Origin: Tetraselmis striata
Taxonomy: Eukaryota; Chlorophyta; Chlorodendrophyceae; Chlorodendrales; Chlorodendraceae
Reading direction: 5' to 3'
Assembly (NCBI GenBank): GCA_006384855.1
Contig: VCJN01001151.1
Location: forward strand, 124,001-188,000
DNA length: 64,000 bases
Below the pieces are notes generated by a model, which saw only the letters and a list, made by a program, of their open reading frames with translations, searched no databases and was not told the DNA's origin. The translations under genes were made by a program, and so were the position numbers. The first letter of the stretch is position 1; each line of letters begins with the position of its first letter. Shown one piece after another: positions 22,151-34,374 of this stretch.

Positions 22151-25100
22151 CTGCGGGCAGCGTCGGGGGCACGGCGTCAGCGTTGTTGCACTATAATACA
22201 GCGGGGCGACCGATTGCCTCAGCGTATCCCGGAAAGAATACAATCTTTCATTGCTTTACCAATGAGGGGGGTCTAATACCACAATCATCAGCAATCTCAG
22301 ACCGTGCTCAACAAACATTCCGCAAAACAGTCAATTATGACATATCGTTCTGGGTGCAGTATACACCGTTTGGAAGCAGGACGCCGGCAACGGATTCTTC
22401 ACCTGACTAATGCATAAACTACAGCAAACTCTTGACAGTGCCCTGGTTGGGCGTAAGTCGTGATTGGGGAGGCAAAACGTAGCGTAGTTGCGTTGCTAAG
22501 CAATGTAACAAGACCACTATATCACTAAAGTTGTTCTTTCTGGTCCAGGCTGATGATTTTGGGGGGTGGGGGAGTACCGGCTTCCGTGGTGTGCCAGCCG
22601 CACGCCTCTGGCGGCGCTGAGACTGCACCCTTGGCGACGTCAGGGGCTCCCAGCTGGCCTCCACGCACTCGCGCAGAGTGATGAGGAAGCCCGCCTGCGA
22701 CATGTCAACCTTGGCGGCCGTGTCCGTGGCGGCGTCCTCAGCCGCGTCGCCCAGCTGGCCCGACCAGAGCTGGCCAGAGAGCCACAGCGCCGTGATACTG
22801 ATGGAGATGGGGTGGCCGGGGATGTCGCGGAGCTGGTGCGGCTCCCCGGCGTCCCTGAACGCGGCATGCATCTCTTTGCCCATTGAGGCACGCTCCCAGC
22901 ACGTGGCCTGGTTCATCAACGCCGTGCAGATATGGGCGCCGATGTAGGCCCTCCCCTGAGGCGTGCCCTCGTCTTGCAGCCTGCACGCAGTGCACACATC
23001 ATCATCCGCGGCACCATCGCGAGGCAAAACAGCCATCCTGCAACTACGCACAGCATGCCTCGATGCCCAATGGGGCACCGGGCTGCACATATCCTCGACA
23101 CAGTCATTGATCACCAATAACTCAACGGCAACGGCGGTGGTGGTGTTGGTGGTGGCGGGTGTGTGTAGGTGCGCTTGCCGGGGGAGAAGTGCGATGGCAG
23201 ATATAGCGTTTTAGGGTTTGGGTTTTTGGGGTTTAGGATAATAGTAGGGTGGCCCACAGAATGGTCAGCGGGGCGGGGGCGCACTCATCCATCAACGACC
23301 GCAGCTTGTCAGTCTTCACAAATCCCACGGCTGCCAAGGACTCCCACACCGCTCCGAATTTGGTGCTGATGGAGACCTGGCGCGCGAGCTTGAAGCTAGG
23401 GCTCGAGTCAGTAGGCCGTTTCTCCAGCAGCGCGAACGAATTCCTTCGCCGATCGGTGACCTCGCGTGCGGGATCCTGCGCCCAGGTATTGTTGACTTCC
23501 GCTATCTTGCCCAGAAGCTCAGCTTGCCTGGCCTCCATCTCCTGCAGCCTGGGCGGCGGGAGGCACACGGGACGCGCCGTGGAGGGTTTGCGACAGCATC
23601 AGCCGCCTTGGTCTTGAAGGCGTTATTGTATGAACTCCTACCGGAACTGGTATGTATTGCGGGTTGTCGGAGGTTGTCTTGGTTTGGTCACAGGGGTTCC
23701 TAGGGTTCATGCTCACGGGCGGCAGGTTCCACACAGGAGTTTTGGCTAGGTGCATCGGTCTGGGTTTCATGGTGGAGGATTTTTGGGGGTTACCAGGGAG
23801 GGTGGGATGTAGGGTAAAAGGGTGTGATGGGGGTATTACATTATTGAATAGGGGGTGTACATCGTTCCCTTGCCCGCTCGGTTGAGCGGTCGTCCCGTAC
23901 GCGAGAAGTCCCGGTATTGATTCCTGGCCGATGTATTTTCGGCAATATCGTCCCGGCGTGTCCTTGGTTTACTTGGTTGATGCATTAGCCCTTCGGGGTT
24001 CGAATGAGGCAATTGGATGGTCTACGGGCTATGCGAGAGCTACGCCTGCAGTTGGCGCAAGATGTCAAGTGCTGGGGCGGCTTCGGCCGATGTCCCGGGG
24101 CGAACTTGACTTTTACTTTTAGGGGGTAGTGATGGTTTGATATTTTCGATGATAAATGGTTTAGCGCCTAGCTTCTGGTAGCAGAGTGCATTGCTTTGCA
24201 TACTATCCGAGTCGTATGGCGGGCTTCAGTTTGTGTATGAGATTATGTTCAGTATAGGCTTCACAACCCATGCAAGTCGGTATGTAGGGTAAATTTGGTT
24301 TACTGATTGAGGGATGGTTCCAGATTTCACGGTCACGCCAGTTTGATATTAGGGTTTTTAGGGTTGCAGATTTCGGAGAGCTGTATGCGTACAAGTGTTT
24401 GGGCGGAATAGGAAGGGACCCTAGAACGAATGTGCCAACCGCACTAAGCAGCGCCGTACCTTTGCTTTGGGCTGATGACTCCGGCAACCTTCATGCTGTA
24501 GAGCGAGAGGGCCATGAAGCAGCTTTTGGCGCTGTCCAGGGCCCGGCTTTCGGCCTCGAGCAGCTCAACCACTGGATCCTCTGCCATGATATTCTGTTCC
24601 TGAAGGATGCCGAGTAGCTCATCCTGTCGGGCGCGCGCAACACGGGTTCAGTCCGCGCCTCTGGAACGCTCATTTAAAAACTCATGTACTGTTGCTGCTG
24701 CTCCTGGCACCTCCTAGGCCGGCTAGTGTGTTGTTCCTGCCACCGTTGATTAAAGATTTCAATATATACATTTATGAAGATTATACATCGTTGTTTTGCT
24801 ATATACACCAATGGTCCATTTAGCGTCACATAAAATGCGGACCCTCGTATTTTTTATCAACACTCTGCGCTCGAGAGTAGCAGCAAACTAATCATTGCAT
24901 CAAAGCTATTATCATGCTGGATACACCAGGCACGTACTATATTGGGCGGCAACATTCAGAGCTCGCTTGGTATTCATAGATAGTTCGAAGCTGGGTTGGA
25001 TTTGTCAGCAAGTTGAATGTTTGTATGCATGAAAACTATTTACGGCAACGATAATACAGTGACAACCCGCGACCGCCCTTCCTTGCTTCACCTACCCAGT

Positions 25101-26055
25101 ACGCCACGGCCTCCTGGTAGTCGCCCACGGCCAGGCTGTTCTTGGCAGCCTTGCCAATCGCCGACTCCAAGTCGCGCAGCTGGCGGCCCCCAATATGCTG
25201 GTACTGCTGGCCCTTGGTGGTGTCGCCCGCGGGGAGTGCGCGCAGCAGGTGGCTCGTGAGCGCCTTCAGGATGGGGCGCAGCTCCATGTACGTCCGCTCC
25301 CTCTCCTGCATCTTCTGCCGCATATACGCCGCCACCGCTGCATGGAGGCTGCGGCGGTGCTTGTGCGCCATGCTGCTGTAGAGCACCTCCTGGTGCAGCC
25401 TGTTGCGGAACTGCGGGGAATGCGCAGCACGGCGCACAGCTCAGACCCGGATTCATCCTCATGCGCCCTAACTAATGAACCCGTAGTGACATCAAATAAA
25501 ATTGGGCGCATCAGTAACATAAATATAAAATGATATTGTTTTCCACCGTCGGGTCAGAGATTCTGTTATATATCGGCTGTCTATTCTAACAGATGTCTGG
25601 ATAAATAGTTGTTGACTTTCTTTGGGGAAAGGGGGGGGGGGGGGGGTCGAAAACATTTATTTGTAGCTGACCCAAAGCGTCTTATTGGTGACAGCAGCAG
25701 AAAACGTTATCGTCCACCACCAACCAGCAAATCCTACAGTCCGGCAGCTATACTCTGCCATGTGCACCTCAGCGATGAGCCCATGACAAATGCCGATTGC
25801 ACCTCAGCACAAAACCCACACGTATAATATGCCGCATAGCCGAGTCTGCGAATCTGATTTAGGCTGGGATATAAATGGCCAAACTACAGCTCTGGAGTGA
25901 TGTGAATACATCGAAGGGGTGCCAGTAACGTCAAGCTTGATGTGGTACATTGTGCAGCAGTGTCTCTACCTGCTCTAGCGCTGCCCACATGCAGTGTTGG
26001 ATGAATGTAGAGCCGCACATGGCACCATTATTTTGCTGCACAGCATCAACCCCCC

Positions 26056-26086
<31 letters not shown>

Positions 26087-27031
26087 AAACATCACTCCCC
26101 GCTATGGGTATGGATTACTGGGTGGGTCGGACTGCACCTTCCACGTCTCCTCAGCATCAAACATGTTGCGCGATGAGGCTCCAGGACGGACGTGTTCAAT
26201 GAGGCGCGCCTCACACAGCACCTGCAGCTGCTCCTCCAGCTCACCCTCATCGGCCACAAGGCCCGGCGGGAGTATCGCCAGCAGCATTTGCGAGCTGAAA
26301 CGCAGGCCGAGCGCGCTGGCAAAGCGCAGCATCATGCCGGGCACCATGGCCACCTGGTCCACCTGCGCCTGGACGGTAGCTTGCATGTTGGGTGGCACGT
26401 AGTTCATGAGATCCAGGCCGGCGGCCTTGGCGGAGAGGCGCCCATCGATGACGAGCTGCTGGCTCTGCAGCCAGGCGCACAGCTCCACCACCTGCAGCGG
26501 AATGCCGTTGGAGCGCCCTGCCACAGGTCGCAAAGCATGTGAGCCTCACTTACCACATGCTGATGCTACACCTACGAGACAGATGGGGTCCACCGATGAG
26601 GCAATTGTGGCAGGCAGCGGGGGATTGATTGGGAAGCTCTACTCAGGGGAACACTACTGTGTATTGCGGAGGTCACTGTAAAACGGCAATGCCTGGTAGC
26701 CTACACACTACGAGAGTGTGGTATTCCATTTTGGTTGTATAGATCTGGTTACTACTACATGGATACACAATTCCTTTCTTTCACTGTATACTGCCCCACA
26801 GAGTTCTTTCCATTTCTGTGTAGGAATACTGGTAGTCGTAATTTTGACATCGTGTCTGAAGTGCGCGGGTGGGTCTTAGGTACATATATTCATGATAGCA
26901 GCATCTGGGATATAAATGTGGATATCACTAGTGATGGGTACACAAGTGAGAGAAGATACGCATGCATCACATAGCAGGCATGCTGCTATGTATAATTAGC
27001 GCCGACGGCCAGCAGGGGTGGGGGGGTCGGA

Positions 27032-27067
<36 letters not shown>

Positions 27068-30000
27068 GGACAAAAATATGGATATCTGCACATGTGGACC
27101 GCATGAAAAGTTTTTTTTCGACAAGCTTCAGCAAATCAGCAAACAATCAGGAAAGAAATTTTGAAAAGGTTCCAACTATGTCTGGCCATGTCTGCCTGCC
27201 GCCCATGGGCGCACGCGTAGCTGCACACATGCCCTGCTGCTAGAGACTCTGAAAAAGACCCAAAAACCCTGGGGTAACCCCAACACGGGTTATAACCCCA
27301 GAACAACCTGAAGCTTATATCCAGCCCCGGCTCTGGGGTACTTTTGTGTTCGTGTCATCCGGTGTCGTGCACACTTTTGCCACCATTCATTCAAAGCAAC
27401 TAGTTCCACATACAAACAACACCTTAATATTATTTACCTGCTTGTAGATGATAAAACTACAGTAAAATCAAGAAAAATGTGCTGGTTCCTGTCGATTACT
27501 GCCACTCCTATGGCTCGTGCACTGGTCTTAAGTACGTGTGACAAAGGTGGGCCCTAGGTCAACCCCTAAGTGCTCAAAACCTGGTCGTTTTCCCGAACCA
27601 GAGGTTAACCTCAGGTTTTCCTGAGCCCGGCGGGCTTATAGCGATATCCCAGGTTAAACGTGCGACGGGTCGGTCTGCTGCTGCAGCACGCCGATACCGT
27701 AAACGTAAACAAGGTACAGCCCTTGTCCGCTGGGTTGAGCGGCCGTCTCGTACGCGAGAGGTACAGTGTTCGATTCCTGGCCGATGTACTTCGACAGAAT
27801 CGTCCCGGCGTGTCCTGGGTTTTCCCGGTTGATGCATTGGCCCTTCGGGGTTCGAATGAGGCAATGGTCTACGGGCTATGCCAAACCTATGACTGCAGTT
27901 GGCGCAAGAGGTCAAGTGCTGGGGCGGCTTTGGCCGATGACTACACCGGGCGAACTTCTACCGTAAACGTCGCACGACAAGGACCTAGGAAGTACTTTGG
28001 ACGAAGATTAATTAAAAAAAATCGAATTTAGTCGTGTATAGTCGCTGAGGATTCCTCGCGCACGATTAATGCTATATGGCGCTTTGTGTACCAGCACAGC
28101 ATGAGCGCTACCTGCCGCCTGCGAAGAGACAGGCCGGTAATTCTAAAATCGCCATCTACTGATACGTCTTTTTTAGTGATTAATCGCAGTCTCTGGCTTG
28201 CCAAAGAGAATTCACAGTTTAGCAGGTACACGGTAGCGCTATGGGTACTGGAAGGCGAGTAGTCGAGTACCGAAAACATATCATTCTAATTGTGTCGTAA
28301 CAAAGCGTAGGAAGCAGATACAGGTAGTCGCTAGTAGTTACAACATATTAATATTTGAAACAAATGTAAGGAATACTTCAGGTATACCGGCAATGAGGTA
28401 TACAAGGTACATCCCTTGTCCGCTCGGTAGAGCGGTCGTCTCGTGTGCGAGAAGTACCGGGTTCGATTCCTGGCCGATGTATTTCGGCAATATCGGCCCG
28501 GCGTGTCCCGGGTTTACTCGGTTGATGCATTAGCCCTTCGGGGTTCGAATGAGGCAATGGTCTATGGGCTATGCCAGACCTACGACTGCAGTTGGCGCAC
28601 GAGGTCAAGTGCTGGGGCGGCTTCGGCCGATGTCCCGGGGCGAACTTTACTTTTACTTTTACCGGCAATGAGACACTCGGAGAGTCTTAGAAAGTCGCAT
28701 CAGTTGCATTGTTTTAATTTCATAACAGCATTCATTATTACCGGTATTTCAGGACCGGTAATACTTTCGACTGCGAGAACTCGCACTACCTGCTGTACTT
28801 GGCGCGATGCATGACTGTCAAAGCATCACGTATTATAACGACAGTACAGATCCTGTAGTAGGACGTGACTATCGCAAAGGACATCGGGTTTGAGGTGACA
28901 CTGGCAGCCCCTCGTAAAGCTAAAATGGCAAATAGTAATGCTCCGGAAAAGTGCTTGTGTGGAACACACAACGATTGCTAAGAAATAATATAAAAGCAAT
29001 AGCAGCTTTGTAGGGCCCAGCAGGGCAGAGGGCAGTCGCCACGCTCCGGGCACGCACCGGCAATCAGGTCAGCGGCAGACTCATCCAGCGCACTGCCGAG
29101 GCAGTCACACGCCATTTCTTTGACCGCGTCACGCTCCAGCGGGGCAAGCTTGAGGCAGACAGACTGACGGGCGTCCTCCGGCTGCTCACGGGCGGGCACT
29201 GCCTCGCCGATGCTCAGCATGTCAATCACGCGAGAGGTGCAAAAGAGAATACTCGGTGGGCCCTGTCGGGGGCTGCGTTCCTGGCCAGGTGATGCAGCGT
29301 TCTTGTGCATGTTCGCCACGCACTGCAGCACATGCTGGGAATGGCCGTCCAGTGCGTCCACGTCCTCCAGCAGCAGCGCAATGCCGCCCCGCTGCAGCGC
29401 GTCCCAGATCAGCCGTGTGTAAAGCACCTGCATTGGGAGCGAGTTATCATGATGGTCGTCGCGAAGGGCCTCCAGGTCCTCCGCGTAGGGCTGTAGAAGG
29501 GCTGGCAGGCTCTCGACTTCCAGCTCGAAATCTCCCTGTTGCGAGCCGTAGCCAAAATTGGAAAAATGATTGTCAATTGCAAGTGTGAAACCGCACGTAT
29601 GTGCTCAAGGTATGTATGTATCGAGTGCCCCACGTCAGTCGGGGAAAATACTAACATCACTTCCCCGCCCCTCCCTCAGTGAGTGCGTGGGCAGGTGAGC
29701 GCTTGGTCGGTGGGCGCACCATCAGCCACGACATGCTCTCCGCATATGGATCGCCCTGCAACTCCAGTAGCCAACAGATGATCGCGCGACACGCCAGCAG
29801 CGGCGAGCTGTCATCGTACTCCGTGCCGCGAACCAGCAGCCACTGCAACGTGCCGGTGGCCAGGCCCTGCTGCATGATAGTCTCCGCCAACGCCGACTTG
29901 CCCACTCCGGCCTCGCCCTCCACGACTACAAGCACGACCCCGGTTGCGTCTGCCAGGTTGCTGAAATCCAATGCACGTTTCAGCAGCTTCATCTCCGCGT

Positions 30001-33000
30001 CGCGACCCCTTAGGCAGACTGGCCTGATCTCCCCCTCCGGTAGGGTACCATCGTTGTGAGAAGCCAATGGTCTTGGGACGTAAGTGCAGACCTCGGCCTG
30101 CTTGCCCTTGAGCAGCAGGCTCTCTGCAGCCTCAAGCGTCAGCGCATGCGCCGCCAGGTGAGCAGGAGTGGTGGCATGGTACACGGCCTCGGTGCACATG
30201 ATAGGGTGGCCCCGCTTGGCGCCCGCGCCGGCGAGCCTGGCCGCAGTGTTGACGTGGTCTGCAGAGCGCACGCACGCACGGCAATCACATAGCACACGCA
30301 AATCTCAGTGATGGAGGTTCATGCCACCCAGCTACACTACGGCAACGATGGCGGACCCAAGGTGACTAATGCAGCCGCAGCCGTGCGATGCTGTCAGCGC
30401 AGGCAAACTCAACGATATCTCATTGTGTACATATTCTCAAGACCTGGTGCACAATCAGTCATGTAGAACCTCCAGCACTAGCTTCCCAAACATCTGACAA
30501 TACCATTTGTAGCACCCATCATACAAAATGCTGCCCTCATTCAAATTGGCTGAGGCGGCGACCTCAGTATCTATCAGATGTGGTCAGGCATGCTGTGCCA
30601 TGACTGATAATACTGTTTAGTTTGAAGTGGCACGGAAGGCAGAGGGGCGCGGGCAAGAAAGAGGAAGGCCGCAAGCTGCAAGCTGCATCCGTAATCCCTA
30701 GGTCTCCACAGGGGATGGATAAAGCAGGTCCGAAAAGCAGCTCGGCTGGGGCAGCGGAGAGCAGCAAGTCAGCACGCTGTGATTCAATATCGATTTCAAT
30801 ATTTTGATCAAATGCTAGACAGTGTGTTTCAGTTATGATAAGGCATCCCATACATGTTGCTCTTGCACGATACACAAGCGTATAACGTGAAAATCAGCGA
30901 ACAAAATCCCGCCGGCACAGTACACAGCGTAACATTCAGCATCAAGCCAGTTAAATACCCCCCCCCCCCCCCCCCCTCCACACACACACACACTTGGAGG
31001 CACACAGGCTTCCATGCAAAGCAACAAGGTCCTTGGTTGAAGCATGTGGCATACCTCCCATGACGGCATACTCGCAGCGGATGTTGGGATTGCCAACCAA
31101 CCCGCAGAAGCATGTGCCTGCGGAGATGCCTGCAGATCCATGGATGCCGGCTCCGGATAGGTGCTGAAGTACCTTGCGAGCCGCAATAATGCTGGGAACG
31201 CTCTGCCGGTTGCTCTGATAGCCCGGCAGGCCAAACACGAAGATCATGGCTAGCCCCTTGTCGTCCATGGTGATCTGAGGGATTCGGAGAAGAGGACGTT
31301 GAGTGCGCGTGTGTGTTGGTGGTGGTGGTGGTGGGGGGGGGGGGGGGGGGGGAAGGGGGGGGGCACGCAGTCTCAAAAACATGCGCAGAGACCTGCTGCT
31401 GCTAGATTCAGAACAGTGCAGGGCATGCAGCACGGGAACATCAGACATGCCAGAGATTATCACACGGCCTTGGGCTTCCACTTGAAGGCTTGACGGCAAG
31501 TCGCACCTGACGGGTGGCGCCCCCAAATTGTGCTTCCACTGTGTTGATGCTCTGCCCAAGAACGCTCTGGAGCTGCGAGATCCAGGCCAGGTCCTTGAAC
31601 TTGCTTGCATGCTCCTATGCGGACACGCACACATGCGTGGGCAAACAGTGGCACATTCAATGAACAGGTTGGGGGCATTCGAGCAGGCCATGGAGCAAAA
31701 TGGCCTCACGGGTATTGTTCAAGCATTCGCCCGGCGGCGTGCTTGTAGACCCGGCCAGAACCCACCTCCATGTCCGCCACAATAAAGAGGATGGTGACGA
31801 CGCGGTGCTCCATCATAGTGGTCAGATTCTGACCCAGCAAGCACTGGGGGCGCACACACTCGGGCATGAAGCTTAGCAGGCCCATCAGGCCCATGTCGTC
31901 GTTGCAGACTTGGTTACGGGCCCCCATGGCCGATCCGCTGCTGGCGCAGCGACGCAGGTTGAGCTTGCCTCGTGAGTTTCGCTGCCCCGAAACGGAATGT
32001 CCTTGTGGCAGCTGCCCCCTGAAAGACTTTCCTGTCGGGATCCGCCCAATGAAGGACATCTCCCGCATAGACAACGACGACCCTGCGCGCTGCGAAGAAG
32101 TTGACCGGCGTAGACCTGTCGCGTTGTAGACACTATGCATTTGATCGACCACTTGATCAAGCAGGGCCAGCGGCGGGCCACTGTCCTTGCAGCTCATAGC
32201 ACAGTCGTCTAGCGAATCGAGGAGCGCCTCGCCGCCAGCGGGGAGCAGTCTTGACTGCCGTGCATCACTGCCGGGCTCGTCACTACAGCTCATGAACATC
32301 ACCCGGCCGGATGCGAGGACTGATCGCTCCCAGGTGCCCGAGACACTGGTGTGGGAACTTAACAGGTGCGACACGCTGGGGGCCAGCACAATTTGGCCCG
32401 CAGAAGACTCGGTGAGGGCGGGTGCAATCTCCAGCAGGGGCAGCCCAAGCAGAAACGCTTCACAGCGCTGCGCGAGCTCGCCACCTGCAGGCATGACAAC
32501 GCATTCAAGCCGGGTAGTGAAGCGCCAACAGAGCCGTGGCCGTGGCAGCACCAGCACCCGACGTGTCTGTGCCATGTGGGGGCGCATTCTTACCGCATTC
32601 GATACACATTAGCTCCCCTGCATTAGCAAGAACAATGCTGAGTCAGCCAAACCAAATCTCCCTTATGCGCTCTGATAGGTGTGTCTGGCTGCAGCTGTAC
32701 ATGTGTCGACGCGTCTGTAAGAAGAAAATTCTAAAAGCGCGGCCTGCCGTATCGGTGAATATTCATTACATGAATACAACACACTGCCATTACACTGGGA
32801 TTTTGTGACGGCATCAAATTCTGGGATCAAAAACAGATGTTATCATTGTTATCATTGTCGAGGCGGCACCCGTAACTGCGCTCAGCACACTCTGGGGTTT
32901 CATCCATCCTGCTGTCCATTCGTGCTTGCCATCTATTTCGCAGATTTCCATATCAGCGATGCCCATGTCTCATTCTGCAATAATTTGAGTTCGAACTACT

Positions 33001-34374
33001 GCCTTTTTATTATTGCGATAGGTGGACCCGCGCTTGATAGCATATGGCCTGGGGTACTATAAATAAAAGGGAAAGGGGTTGGAGTGTTTCTCAGTTTCAC
33101 ATGTACTTGTCAAGGACCGTATGCAATTCGAAGGATATAATAGACTACCAAAACGATAGCAATCCGTCACAGACCCCGCGCCCAGCACGTAGAGTGCATC
33201 ATACCAACAGCCCTAGGCAATCGTGAGTAGCTGCTGCAGTTCTTTGTGTCACTGCCTATCACTCTCAAACAGGCAGTCTTCTCTCGATAAAAGTCATGAT
33301 ATGAGACGAATATTAGTCCGGTCTGTTAAAACGAGTCTGACCACACTGGCAGAAAAAAACAACAATGCCAACGCAATCATCAATAGTCTACCCGTAGATA
33401 TATACACCCAACACTGTTGTTGTATGTAGGAGCAGCTGGCCTCCTGCCTGGCTCTCGGCGCTGATGCGTTGGATAGGAGCATAGAGATAGGATGGGAGCA
33501 CGAAAAAATCGCAAAATAACTTCACAATGGTACTCTTATCGTTACTGTTGCTATATAGGATTTTGGCAATTGCTGTCAAATTTGTTTTGGGACAAGGAGG
33601 GGCGGGAGCCGTGGGGGGGGGGAGGGGGGGGGGGGGGAGCCCACCAGCTGCTAGTGCCGAGTGCACCCGCAGTGGCGGGTCCTCGGGCTCGTGCTGGAAG
33701 CCGTCAAGCCGTACGTGGAGGGCCTGCGTGCACTCCAGCGCTCGGTGCGCTGCCTCCGACAAGCCGCACTCGGCAGTCCGCCCAGCCTGCGACTCAAAGA
33801 CTACAAGAACCGCATCGCCCGCGAAGCAGTCGACGTCCCCTCGGAACTTTACTATAACCGGCAGCATCAAAGAGAAGAACGCCGAGATCGCTAGGCTGAA
33901 GCGCTCCACGCCCTCGCTACCGAGCCGCCTCTGCGCGTCCTGGCTCAGCCTGGTGAACCCCGAGATGTCCAGGATGAGCAGCACGCCGGTGACGCCCTTC
34001 GGCCGCACGGATGACACGCGCTGTCGCACCTCGTCCTCGCTGCCGCCACGAGAGCCAAACGGCCTCGCCAGGCGGCCCTCCGCAAAGGCCGCCGACACGC
34101 GCTCGGGGACGAAGGGCAGCACGGTTCGCGCCAGTACGGAGGCTGCCGACCTCCAGATAGTCGGATCATCGATATGTACCCCGACAGAGTCTTCAGCTGG
34201 CGACAGGGCCTTCTTAGGTCCATCATTTAGCTGGCTGACAGACGGTAGGTCGGGCCTCGAGAGGCGGGCGACCAACCATGACTTCTGGCGCTCGGGGCGC
34301 GCCTCCACACCGGCCGCCGAGGCGGTGGTGTCGAAGCGGGGCGCCACCGCCGCGACAGACGACGCGCAGCCCAT
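21113..34374 (-). CDS. ADCY10-like class III adenylyl cyclase with NTPase and helical repeat region (12 exons)
   Basis: The product, about 1770 residues, should make cAMP from ATP. Exons by splice site and phase: 34374-33645, 32484-31766, 31599-31507, 31274-31055, 30258-29720, 29535-29058, 26517-26138, 25410-25096, 24623-24460, 23548-23258, 22980-22629 and 22150-21113. Every junction agrees in phase. The domain order matches soluble (bicarbonate-type) cyclase ADCY10. First comes cyclase domain C1, with metal aspartates in LDISGF (D136) and FAGDAVLVVF (D187). A Ser/Arg-rich linker and C2 follow (VTILFIVADME ... CEYAVMGDHVNTAARLAG). Then come a Walker A (GEAGVGKSAL), a Walker B (ALLLEDVDALD) and a long alpha-helical, TPR-like tail. 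The start MGCASS predicts N-myristoylation and palmitoylation, so membrane or flagellar placement is likely. Introns hold three SINEs and several C/G homopolymers. The C-terminal frame is uncertain (see findings). Bicarbonate response cannot be judged here. Confidence 0.9.
23849..23856. repeat. SINE 1 target-site duplication, left
   Basis: tagggggt, repeated at 24120-24127 on the far side of the SINE. Confidence 0.7.
23857..24119 (+). mobile_element. tRNA-derived SINE, copy 1
   Basis: This is a roughly 260-bp element with a tRNA-like head (gctcggttgagcgg D-arm, weakened B box gtattgattcc), a shared body and a tail of cttttactttt. It lies in the intron between cyclase exons 9 and 10, antisense to the gene. 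An 8-bp target duplication flanks it. The eroded B box makes this the least well-preserved head of the three copies. Confidence 0.85.
25628..25647. repeat. Poly(G) tract in cyclase intron
   Basis: About 18-20 G's on the plus strand in the intron before exon 8. Confidence 0.9.
26050..26089. repeat. Poly(C)-poly(A) tract in cyclase intron
   Basis: 27 C's followed by 13 A's on the plus strand, which is T then G on the coding strand. It begins about 50-90 bases after the donor of exon 7. Confidence 0.95.
27034..27065. repeat. (TA)n microsatellite
   Basis: About 16 TA units in the long cyclase intron. Confidence 0.95.
27707..27958 (+). mobile_element. tRNA-derived SINE, copy 2
   Basis: Same family as the copies at 23857 and 28398. 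The B box gttcgattcc is at 27768-27777 and a D-arm-like gctgggttgagcgg lies upstream. The 12-mer taccgtaaacgt flanks it at 27695-27706 and 27959-27970. The 3' tail is nearly absent. It lies in the 2.5-kb intron between cyclase exons 6 and 7. Confidence 0.9.
28398..28659 (+). mobile_element. tRNA-derived SINE, copy 3
   Basis: This is the best preserved copy. The D-arm cgctcggtagagcg is at 28421-28434 and a perfect pol III B box, ggttcgattcc, at 28460-28470. A 150-bp unrelated body follows, ending cccggggcgaac and a (CTTTTA)n tail. A 13-bp target duplication, taccggcaatgag, lies at 28385-28397 and 28660-28672. It sits in the same cyclase intron as copy 2 and in the same orientation. Confidence 0.92.
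29058..30258 (-). CDS. Cyclase exons 5-6: end of C2 and NTPase domain
   Basis: Exon 5 (30258-29720) finishes C2 and carries the P-loop GEAGVGKSAL. Exon 6 (29535-29058) carries the hydrophobic Walker B strand GGIALLLEDVDALD and the following sensor-like strand SILFCTSRV. The intron between them is 29719-29536. This STAND-like NTPase is typical of ADCY10-type proteins, and its role there is not settled. Confidence 0.85.
31055..31274 (-). CDS. Cyclase exon 4: core of C2
   Basis: It encodes MDDKGLAMIFVFGLPGYQ, then GISAGTCFCGLVGN and RCEYAVMG, close to the ADCY10 C2 pattern. It joins the next exon to give GDHVNTAARL, with the conserved Asn and Arg of the active site. Confidence 0.9.
31766..32484 (-). 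CDS. Cyclase exon 2: end of C1, linker, start of C2
   Basis: It follows a CTGCAG acceptor and ends at a GTGGGT donor. It opens with the last part of C1 and carries a 120-residue Ser/Arg/Gly-rich linker. It closes with HRVVTILFIVADME, the first strand of C2. That strand lacks the metal-binding aspartate found in C1, as is usual for the second domain of ADCY10-type enzymes. Confidence 0.88.
33645..34374 (-). CDS. Cyclase exon 1: acylation signal and catalytic domain C1
   Basis: It starts at ATG 34374 with MGCASS, a classic dual acylation motif. Residues 127-243 hold C1 up to HSALAAG. The donor GTGGGC is followed within eight bases by a long poly(C) tract (coding strand). The next exon resumes GELAQRCEAFLLG in phase, matching the known C1 fold. 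Confidence 0.9.

Noticed and set aside
21137-22276. 379-codon and 336-codon open frames overlapping the cyclase terminal exon
   Set aside because: They are GC-driven mirror frames of the real exon, very rich in Arg/Pro/Ala/Gly, and do not respect its splice sites.
23208-23241. Interstitial telomere repeat
   Set aside because: There is one TTTTAGGG followed by irregular TTTGGG and TTTAGG words. It is too short and degenerate to call, and a weaker version at 24350 suggests chance.
28398-28480. Possible functional tRNA gene at the SINE head
   Set aside because: The boxes are tRNA-like, but the head is fused to a repeated body, occurs three times with target duplications, and lacks a proper acceptor stem.
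33640-34374. Two separate cyclase genes rather than one
   Set aside because: Phase agreement at all eleven junctions and the ADCY10 domain order from C1 to the C-terminal helices support one gene.
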